Positions 23,201 through 33,463 of a stretch of 64,000 bases of DNA are shown one piece after another (the stretch's first letter is position 1; every line of letters starts with the position of its first letter). A program made the position numbers and the translations under genes. The notes under the pieces were generated by a model. The model searched no databases and was not told where the DNA came from. It saw only the letters and a program-made list of their open reading frames with translations. The DNA is from Amorphophallus konjac (taxonomy: Eukaryota > Streptophyta > Magnoliopsida > Alismatales > Araceae), in NCBI GenBank assembly GCA_022559845.1, contig CM040127.1, forward strand, positions 33,008,708 through 33,072,707. The letters are read 5' to 3'.

Positions 23201-26200
23201 ACACGTCGGATTGCAGTGCAGCAAGGAAAACTTTTCCTTTTTCATGTGAAACAAAGCTTGTGCATCAAGATTGCATGTAAAATATGAGTGGCAGTACCCA
23301 TGTGGAAGGGTAACAACAATGATGGTTCAGGCTTCAGATTTGTGTCCTGGGAAGAAGATTCAAGTAGGGTTTGTAGGGAGTGGCTTGGGCCCCAACGTGA
23401 TTGAAGATGGGGGCTTGTAACAGCAAACCTGAGAAGTTCTATTCCTGAAGACCTCGCATACTTGTGCAGATAGAATTGAGGATGTCGGATGGTTTTCAGC
23501 ACCAACACCTAGTGTATGTTCTATTTTGGTGAAGAAAAGGCAGCATTTAGCTGCCAGCTTTTGCATTCCCTCTCTATTAGTGCCAAGTTGGAGCACTGCA
23601 AAGACCTTTTGTAACTTTTTCATATGTTCATGTTCCCAACAATTAAAGCAGTTTGGTGAAAGTATGGAATTCTGAATCGGATCGGGTCCTAGGATTGGAC
23701 CCAGCCAATCCTGATCCGGATCGGATTGGCTGATTTTCATTTTTAAATTTTGTTTTAAAAAAAATTCTATTGGGATTGGGTTAGGGCAGAATTGGATCGG
23801 CCCCTGCCGATCCCGATCCGGATTGGCCGATTCTGCATTCCATGGGTGAAAACTGACTGTATTTGTTGTTGTTCATGGGCATGGAAGAAAATGTGTGAGA
23901 GAATGGTGAAGACATGAAAGGAGATGACAAATGGGAAGAAAGTGAGTTATTGATTTTCGAGCTAATCTCCTACCTGTAATCTCTTGCCAGAGCTTTATGC
24001 CAGAAACAAAAAAAGATCTGAGTCACACTACTTTCTGTGAGAAGGTTAGGACATCACATCATAAGCACAAATGTTTGCAAGCAACCATCATTTGTGCCAC
24101 CTTGAGATTCATGTTATATTTATGTTGCAAAATATTACCTGCTGATTTCATGTTTGTCTAATTAACGCCAATGAGATAAATGCTCTGGATCACCAAGGTA
24201 AAAAGGCATCCATATCCAGAAAGTAACGATGGCAAACTATCCTAGCATTCAATCCTTTGTAAAAGCAGAAATAATCTATCTCAGCTATGCATCCATTGGA
24301 AATCTAGATCATGTTTGTACATTACCCATCTCAACCATCCATCTCATAGCTCCCTAACAATGCTCCACCAAATTCTGTCTGCACTTGAGTATTTACTCAT
24401 TTATGACCTCAAGAAAGCATCTTTTCTTGTTGATTCTGAAACCTTGTAAGGGAATTGAGTGGATGGCGTGATTGCAGAGATTTCCTGGTTCTCTGGTCTG
24501 CATGAGCATCAACTTATGCTGTTCAACTGAAATTCAAATCGATTAAAAGCCACCAAAACTAGCAATTGAATCAGCAATCACTGGTTTGGCCCTATCTGTC
24601 ATTCGGAGGATGTCCTTTAACTGAAGCGACATCTTTTAAAGGTTAATTTAACATATATCACCGTTAAATTAAATATTGAATTTGCCACTTTTAGGAACAC
24701 ACCATGTTTTACATCCTTCTCCTGTGAAGAAAATGTTCCAACTTGCAATGACCTTATCTTCCATTTCCTTGACCTTACCAGACCTGGTTAACACAAAAGA
24801 TGGATAGTGATGATTCAACCCTCAGTTAAGGGCAAGGAAGGAAGGATCGTGTACCAGGATCGGATTGGCTGGTCCTGAAACGATCGAGGTCGACTAGATC
24901 AGCCGATCCCGATCTGATCCTGGCTGAGTCAGGTCAGCAGCCCAAAACCATGCCAAAAAATAAAAAAATTCAAAAATAGAAAAGTGTTCTAATATAGGTA
25001 AAACTCAATTTTACATGAAAAACTTGATAGGAGAGAGAAAGGGGATCTGAGAGAGAGGGAGGGGGTGCTAGAGAGAATTAGGCCTCCCTTGGAGAGCTTG
25101 TGAAAAGAGCAAGTCAGTGAGTGAAAAAAAACCTCAAATACTTTCCCAAAGGCCAAAATCCGGATAGCCCCCCCTCCCCCCCAACCCAGCCCCACCACTT
25201 TAGACTTTGAATTGCAAAACCTCCTTTGAGCAGGATTGGCTAGGATCGCCCGATCCCGCCCAAGTATGGGGACCGGGGGGGGTTGGGATCAGATCGGCCA
25301 GACCCAAAACCGATCCGATCCAACCCTTCCTTCCATGGTTAAGGACATGTGCCCATTAAGGGTGTTCTTGTTATTTAAAGATCTATGATTTGCAGTCAAT
25401 TTATTATCCAGTCATTTGGAGTTAACTTGTAACTGTGAATACTGACACTTAACAATATTGAATGGATATTAACTTCAAGTGGCATGTTTGAATGTTTCCT
25501 CCCACGAGCAAGATATGAAATCTATTACTTTTCCAAGAGTGGCAAATCTGATGTTCCAAATTTTGCAATGGTATACATGAAATTGATCCCCTTCTTTTGG
25601 ATGAACTTCTTACCGTGGAAAACTTCTTACCGTGGAAAGCCATTGTCTTTGGATTGGTTACATGATCTGATATTATTTATTTCAATTGAATTCTAGTTGT
25701 ACCTTGAGCAGCATGTTTTTGTAGAATGAAGCCATAATTGATATGAGTGCTAAATGAGGAATTAGCTATTGTTTCCTTCATGAAAGTGAGTAGGTCTAGA
25801 TTTATTTTCTCTTTTCCAGATACAGAGGGTTGTATGAATCTCAAAGCAACTCAATGGGAGAAAATGTTTGTGATAAAATCTATTTTAGTACCTTGAAGAA
25901 GCTAGGAGAATAGATAAGATAGAATCCAAGTGTTAACTGTGGTCATTGGACATGTCTTTCCTTTTCAGTATGAGGAATTTTGCTTCTCCGTGTAGACTTG
26001 GAATAAGAAAATCCAAGCATGGTCAAGTTTAGCTGTATGAGTCAACCAGTTTCCAAATCATGCAAGACAGATTGAGTCCCTTAGTTTGGACCAAAATTTT
26101 ATTCAACTTGTGCTAGAGTCGTCCAAGTCTTGCTGGTCCAATTTGCGTAAGTTGGCTTGTGTGAGAGTGGAACTCAGAATCTTCTAAACTGGTATGGTAT

Positions 26201-26645
26201 GGTGTTCTTACTTCAACTGGGCAATCCCGTCCTCCTACATCTGGGCTATACAAAATAAAATTGTACCTGGCATGCCTCTGATATGCAAGCAAAGTTGGTG
26301 CGCGTTCCCAAGACTGTCTTCCTTTCTTGCTGTCTAAAATGCTTTTTGTTCATCTCTTGGTAACATATGGTTCTTCGAATTATTGATGGGATCATTTGGA
26401 TTTTTTGATATACTTACAGTGCAGAAACTTTGTATGGATTATTTCATCAAAATGGAACAAACATGTTTAGATTTTGCTTTTCCTTCTTTCTAATTTTTTT
26501 TTCATGGATACAGGCAGCATACATTGACCCAAGGACAAACCTGCGGTATGCAAGTGCTGATGTTATTAAGCACATAAGGTATCTTCCAAGTGAGTCTATT
26601 CAGAGGTATCTGTCCCTGAGAAATGCAGCTGTTGTCTTAAAGTAG
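11215..26645 (+). CDS. IES6: INO80 chromatin-remodelling complex subunit C (IES6-like), YL1 C-terminal domain protein
   Basis: Three coding exons: 11215-11389, 19864-19931 and 26514-26645, ending in TAG. They join in frame through GTGAGT/GCAG and GTATGT/ACAG borders and give about 124 residues. The first exon has a basic segment typical of the family ([19 protein letters not shown]). Exons 2-3 encode the YL1_C domain (about residues 73-124), with CDITGFE joined to [13 protein letters not shown] and then a final [13 protein letters not shown]. Length and exon content fit plant INO80 subunit C proteins (about 125 residues). In the known family IES6/INO80C binds Arp5 in the INO80 nucleosome remodeller in the nucleus. 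The ATG was chosen because it lies one base after the acceptor. All splice sites and the frame look intact, although both introns are swollen by transposons. Confidence 0.88.
11690..12690 (+). mobile_element. MULE-like repeat, copy 1 (truncated)
   Basis: Colinear with 21160-22140 in intron 2 and in the same orientation. Shared blocks include CATCCCGTCA, the CAATMAAAAAAAWAAAAAAG-type A-rich block, GACTAGAGTAC, and a long block around CCTGAGGTCCACTTTCATCT. Only the left part of the copy-2 element is represented; its right terminal inverted repeat is missing. Internally it is packed with degenerate ATGCTCT..AGAGCA words. Confidence 0.65.
12780..14075 (-). repeat. probable 3' LTR region of the intron-1 chromovirus plus G-rich tract
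   Basis: Directly beyond the chromodomain end of the minus-strand pol. Read on the minus strand, 13900-14070 looks like a U3 with a CACTATAAATAATG TATA box (near 13900), followed by a C/T-rich leader and a CCGCC-rich stretch down to about 12780. The exact LTR end is unresolved because the partner LTR is missing. Minus-strand frames of up to 260 codons here are low-complexity Pro/Ser/Leu runs and are not called as genes. Confidence 0.45.
14275..14682 (-). pseudogene. integrase C-terminus and chromodomain of the intron-1 chromovirus
   Basis: The fragment begins in the integrase tail ([24 protein letters not shown]) and ends in a chromodomain: a D-EHIV strand, then [20 protein letters not shown], which matches the YLVKWKG..ATWE core layout. 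Chromodomains in these elements direct integration towards marked chromatin. It lies immediately before the probable 3' LTR. Confidence 0.8.
14805..15905 (-). pseudogene. RNase H end and integrase of the intron-1 chromovirus
   Basis: Frame 15905-15108 starts in the RNase H end ([27 protein letters not shown]). It carries the integrase HHCC zinc finger ([22 protein letters not shown]), then the catalytic-core start ([25 protein letters not shown]) and [13 protein letters not shown]. The core resumes in 15089-14805 ([27 protein letters not shown]) after a break near 15100. Confidence 0.85.
17700..19863 (+). other. remaining intron-1 sequence, no feature recognised
   Basis: T-rich, intron-like + strand with many TTTG words. 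It ends in a good branch/acceptor context (TTTTCTTGGTTTGCAG). Two similar words containing TTAAAGAGAAATATC (19008 and 19085) form a short duplication. No element ends or coding sequence seen. Confidence 0.5.
19981..20213 (+). repeat. 119-bp tandem duplication in intron 2
   Basis: Units at 19981 and 20100 both start GCCTTTATATGTTGATGAAT and run through TTATGCCTTTAGATGGGCTA. They differ by a handful of substitutions and small indels. The duplication sits about 50 bp inside the intron, so it does not affect the donor site. Confidence 0.85.
21105..23235 (+). mobile_element. MULE-like element with long terminal inverted repeats, copy 2
   Basis: The left 170 bp (from CTTGCTGCAATGC) matches the reverse complement of the right 180 bp (ending GCAGTGCAGCAAG). 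Shared words run inward: GCCACCAT, CATCATGAYGGC, GTCATTC, GTTTTGAAAA.GTAAGGAG. Terminal inverted repeats over 100 bp are the hallmark of Mutator-like elements. I could not see a convincing 9-bp target duplication. Inside are the ATGCTCT/AGAGCA repeat field (about 21740-22300) and a decayed coding region (22320-23010). Confidence 0.6.
22320..23010 (+). pseudogene. decayed gene fragment inside the MULE-like element (DUF1985-like?)
   Basis: With frame changes and several stops, the + strand reads as a protein relic: a [18 protein letters not shown] segment, then [20 protein letters not shown], a P-E-MV..L.DL segment and RYA.GY. The L.YLLSSFLL..D....VP..V...DLD..N.YAWG order recalls the DUF1985 domain carried with Ulp1-like proteases in plant MULEs. 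No protease catalytic segment was seen. The family call rests on remembered patterns only. Confidence 0.3.
23663..23844. mobile_element. short hAT-like MITE, GATCGG-rich family, member 1
   Basis: Ends TATGGAATTCTGAATCGG and (reverse complement) CATGGAATGCAGAATCGG match at 15 of 18 bases. Flanks GGTGAAAG (23655-23662) and GGTGAAAA (23845-23852) form an 8-bp duplication with one difference. The body is built of GATCGGAT/ATCCGATC words. It is 182 bp and noncoding. Confidence 0.65.
24833..25337. mobile_element. hAT-like MITE, GATCGG-rich family, member 2
   Basis: Ends CAAGGAAGGAAGG and (reverse complement) CATGGAAGGAAGG. Flanks GTTAAGGG (24825-24832) and GTTAAGGA (25338-25345), an 8-bp duplication with one difference. 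Both ends carry GGATCGGATTGG/CCGATCC words like member 1. The 505-bp body has a GA/C-rich centre. No coding capacity. Confidence 0.65.
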
Positions 26646-27150
26646 AAGCTTGGCCAAGGAGTGCGCTTGTCAAGATGCTTCTGCGGACCCACATTTAGGA
26701 GAACACAGCCCTTCCAATTGTACATCTATAATTACTTATCTTGTACTTTGCATACTGAGTTTTTAAGATGTTTTGGGGAGGTACATTTTGGAGAGGAGAG
26801 CCGTTCCAATCTTCCCTCTGTGTTCAATCATCTTTCAGTTTTCATTTTGGTTTTGCCAAGAAGCTTCTGTAGAGGTACATTTGGAGAACGCAGCCTTTGC
26901 CCTATCAAATTATCCTTCGGCTTGCATATCGATTTCAAATTATCTTTCGTTCCAATCTGGCTCGATTTGAAACTGAGTTTGGTGTAATTTGGTTTCAGAG
27001 AATCAGACTGTATAGCTCGATACGAGCTCAATTTAATATATACATATATCTTACATGTATTAGCATACTTTCTGTTGAAATCCCCTCTAAACCACCATTG
27101 TTGGCCGGTCCAGGCACACGTGAACCCAAGTGTGCTGCATAATTCTAGGC
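26646..27150 (+). other. 3' UTR / downstream region of the IES6-like gene
   Basis: Follows the TAG at 26643-26645. It contains three 93-bp diverged tandem units (separate entry) and then AT-rich sequence around 27030-27070 that could hold the polyadenylation site. No AATAAA is evident, which is common in plants. Confidence 0.5.
26672..26950 (+). repeat. three diverged 93-bp tandem units in the IES6 3' region
   Basis: Units start AAGATGCTTCTG (26672), AAGATGTTTTGG (26765) and AAGAAGCTTCTG (26858), exactly 93 bp apart. Each continues with a TACATTTTGGAGA-like block and a GCAGCC/GAGCC block at the same offset. They lie just after the stop codon. Confidence 0.7.
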
Positions 27151-27745
27151 ACACGTCAGGCCGGACAATTATCCGTTTAAAACTTGAACCGAATTTGTAT
27201 TCGTTTAATCGGATAATTATTTGAATAAAGTATCTGACAAATAATGTAATCGGATATTTGAATGTTAATGGGATATAAATTCAGATATTGAGATATCCGT
27301 GTTGGATATTATCTGACCGAATATGAATTATTAGATAAAAATATAAGGATACATATATTCTATATATAATTAACTCAAATTTTAATATATTATTTAATTA
27401 TTTTTTTTATTTTTTTATCTCACTTAAAAATAAAAAATTCATTTGCACTTATTTGATAAGGTATCTCCTATTTTTCAAGATGAAGTTGAATCTTTTGATA
27501 ACATCTCTCGAAAAAAAATAATTTTCACTCTTTTTTTTTTGAGAAAATAGCATACGACGTACTTACACGGCGGCTCACACGACTCACCTCTAATTTGGCG
27601 TAGTAATTATCCATTTAAAATTTGAACCGAATTCATATTAATCTGATAATAATTCGAATAAAATATCTGATAGATAATTCGATTATTAATCGGATACGAA
27701 TTCGGATATCACACTCTGTTTCGCATCCGATCCGTTTACAGGTCT
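27150..27745. repeat. decayed AT-rich repeat with internal direct repeats
   Basis: Two diverged direct copies of about 110-150 bp start AATTATCCGTTTAAAACTTG (27166) and AATTATCCATTTAAAATTTG (27606), followed by GAACCGAATT and the GGATA words. The right end (GATCCGTTTACAGGTCTAG) looks like a MITE terminus, but the left partner end is not clear. Confidence 0.4.
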
Positions 27746-27905
27746 AGAACACACCAGTAGCAGAGGGTGCCGTTATATTACCACTTACATGACCGTAAAT
27801 TGTGATAAGTAAAAAGGGTGAAACATCCGATTTTGTACAAATTTTAACATACGAACGGCGCGACTGCTTAACTCTTGTTATCTCATCCTATTATGTGTTA
27901 TCAAA

Positions 27906-28677
27906 TGTGAGGAGGGTAAATTCGGCTCGGCCCATGACAGGCCCATCCACACAAATCCAACTTGGCTCAAGGCTTGCCACCGCGCCCAAGTGCGCATGAC
28001 AACTGCAGCTCATGTACGCGCGGCCCAATACAACTTGACATCGGATTCGACAATGTTGGAAAGGCTACGGCCCAGGCACAATGACCATCGGAAGACCCTC
28101 CGACGATCGACCGTTATCTCCTACGACGTTGGCTCCTACCCCATAAGAGGCGAGCACGCCTCACGAGCGCCGTAAGACTCGCCCAGGGATCGACCGACTC
28201 CGGGATACTCACCCCTCAAAGGGAAACTCCGACCACGATTGGGGCAGACGTTACTCCACAATTTACTCCCTTCTCTGTTAAGGGATAGGCCTCCAACTCT
28301 AGAACAACCCCCTATAAAAAGGACATCGACAGAGAAGAGAAGATATGGTGGAATCTTCTGCCAAAAGCTACACACATAGAATAGAGCTACCATCTTTGCT
28401 ACAGTATGAGAGAAGTCACGCCCGTCTACGCTCTGAGAGAGAACCCCTCTCGCACGACCTTACCGCCTAGCGAGCACTCTCCGGGTGTCCACTGAGAGTG
28501 ACGAACACTCGTCTGGAGGATCTACACGGCTCTCAGATCTCCTACTACGACTTTCGTCTTCTCCTCTCCCCAGCTCTTCTCTGTTCCTTTCCTAAAATCG
28601 TTGCTGACTTAAACATCGGAGGGTTGTCCGACGCTCTTTTACTTCTGGTGTTTGCGGGGTGTCGGACGATTTCTCCG
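27906..28677 (+). mobile_element. Tat-type solo LTR upstream of BAM1
   Basis: Begins TGTGAGGAGGG and is flanked by TCAAA on both sides (27901-27905 and 28678-28682), a 5-bp TSD. It has a CCCTATAAAAAGGAC TATA box (TATAAAAA at 28313-28320). It also has an R-U5 with the CTGACTTAAACATCGGAGGGTTG motif style, spelled here near 28605-28630, that recurs diverged at 32870 and 62960. The final dinucleotide is CG rather than CA, so the end may be off by a few bases. No internal region follows, hence solo LTR. Confidence 0.55.
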
Positions 28678-28682
28678 TCAAA

Positions 28683-31402
<2,720 letters not shown>

Positions 31403-32239
31403 GCAGGGAGTAAAGAAAACTCCTGGCTTGTTGGAAAATTGGAACACGTTTTTGGCTTTCTCAAGCACGCCCCCTCCTAATTACCTTGTTAATTTTGCAC
31501 GCTTCATCGGTAAGTATCTCTTGTTGTCGTCTGCCAATTTTATTAGAGCTTGTGAGAGAAGAAAACATTCTGATATAGGGGGGGGGATAGATTAAGATAA
31601 AGTATTTTCATGGAGGGTGAATAATTCTTTGTATATTATAACAAGGACACAGAATTAAAAATAATTAAAGGACACTTCTACAAAATTGTATATCCCCTGG
31701 GAAAGAGGGTTATATCTCTTTCAACGTGTTTTCAAGAAATATGTTAAAGAGATTCTTATTTTTTAAAAATCACCAAAATATCAAAGAGAATTATCCTTTA
31801 AAATTGGGACAAATTTAAGTTATCCCCTTGGACAACGTTAAGATGTCAATGTTTTAGGTATTAAAAGGATTAAGATGTTGACACATTAAAAAGTTAAAAA
31901 GTTTAGCATGATAATGCATGCATTAGTTTTAATAATTAATATACTAATGCATTAAGTTTAAGGTGTTACGCAATGACGGAACGAGGGAAAAGGTTGGGAC
32001 CCGATTCGAGAGTGAAAGAAAATGAGTTTCCTCAAAAAAAAAATAGTTGATGATGATTAGCGTAATCTCAGCGAGAAATGAAGCAATATTTCTGATGAGA
32101 GATGATAATTGAATTTTTTGTAATATTTAAAATATTATTTATAAGAAATTATATATAGATCTTGATGAAACTTCTAAAAGAGTCATTTTTCCCATATTTA
32201 GATGAGCTCAATAAGTTTGAATTTATTACGAAATGTTTA
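31403..32239 (+). other. 3' region of BAM1 and AT-rich intergenic DNA
   Basis: The stop TAA at 31400-31402 is followed by a T-rich 3' UTR-like stretch. There is a run of G at about 31579-31586, then AT-rich DNA. No further gene recognised. Confidence 0.5.
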
Positions 32240-32990
32240 TACCCGAGGAGCGAGAAAAATGTCCGGTCCAGTGAGACCCAATAACGTCAGGTCTGAAGCG
32301 GTCCTTTATCGCCAAGCCAAGTACAGTTATTGCCAACATGCCCCAGTTCAAGAACATTGCTCAATTGAGGTCCACTCGAGACTAGCCGGCTCGCGAGCTC
32401 GATCTCCGCACACATGCATCCAAGACGTCACGAAATCTGCCAACAAGTGAACATTGAGGTCAGAGTTACGGGAGTTACCCCGATGAGCGTTAAATCTCAC
32501 CCACGTCCCTGAGATGCCCGCCACTATATTTTATCTCAAAGAACGGACGAGTGGGCAACGAATGATCCCCACGATCGAGTAGATCATCGTTTCACTAACC
32601 ACACCCTCACTAAATCAGGAAAGAGACGACGCCATGACAACCGATATAAATAGGATTTTATACGGACCTAAGACGAACATATTCTGACATATAGAGAGAT
32701 CGCCACACGCATAGACACACAGTTGCATTCTTGCCTTCAGAGAGATACAGAGGGAACTCCACTGCCTCCATGCTATAGCCTCGTCTCTAAGAACTCGGTG
32801 TCCTACCGAGCACCCTCTCCATATCTAAAACACTAGTTTCCCTCTCTCACTGCTCTCATTTTGCGATTGTCTCTGACTTAAGGATCGAAAGATTATATCT
32901 TGGGATCATACCAAAGTTCCTTTTGACATGTTGCTTGGTGCTTGTACGTTTTCTCGGGACAATCAGATGCTCTTCCCTTCTAAAATAATC
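32240..32990 (+). repeat. Tat-type LTR remnant
   Basis: Diverged relative of the LTRs at 27906-28677 and 62159-63074. It has a GAGGAGCGAG start region, CCCAATAACGTCAGG, a TATAAATA box at 32645-32652, a tail of repeated CTCTCT and GAGCACCCTCTCC words, then TCTGACTTAAGGATCGAAAG and an ending near GGACAATCAGATGCTCTT. No TSD was found and the ends are approximate. Confidence 0.5.
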
Positions 32991-33463
32991 TCAAAAGTAT
33001 AATGCAAGGCTACGAAAATACTTTTCAGCCTCTACAATACCCTTGTTCAAAAAAAAGTGTATTGGCATTTGTGTTGACAAAACTTCCAATTTTTTTTTTG
33101 AAAACATGTCCCTCCCCTGAATTAATAATAGGAAATTATGATTATCTCAAAGTAAAATTTGAACATTATTATCACCTACTAAGCATAGGGATGTAAGTGG
33201 TACCCAAATATCTATTTATCCATATGTTTTCGAAGCTTAAGGGATACACATTTTTCAGGATTTGGAATGGGGATTGAGGAGAGAAAATCTCGCCAGGCCC
33301 AGCGTGCCCCGATGACGCCAAACCCGACGCGACCCAATGACACCAGGCCCAGCCCAGTCCAGTAATGCTAGGCCCATTGTGGTTTAGGGCGGCCAAGTCC
33401 ATGGTGTTCTTCCCTGGCCAACCCCATGGTTTAGAGCGGCCAAGCCCATAAAGGAGGCTTGAT

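Larger units (their letters stand above)
19932..26513 (+). other. intron 2 of the IES6-like gene (6582 bp)
   Basis: Starts GTATGT at 19932 and ends TACAG at 26513. It contains a 119-bp tandem duplication, a long-TIR MULE-like element (21105-23235), two related hAT-like MITEs (23663-23844 and 24833-25337), and unclassified stretches at 20220-21100, 23850-24820 and 25350-26513. Confidence 0.8.

Noticed and set aside
21105..23235. 9-bp target duplication for the long-TIR element
   Set aside because: Flanks GAGTTTTAC and GGAAAACTT do not match as direct repeats, so MULE identity rests on the long inverted repeats only.
27906..28677. Whether this and 32240-32990 are the two LTRs of one element around BAM1
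   Set aside because: They are too diverged from each other, BAM1 is a normal host gene, and the first has its own TCAAA duplication on both sides, so independent insertions are more likely.
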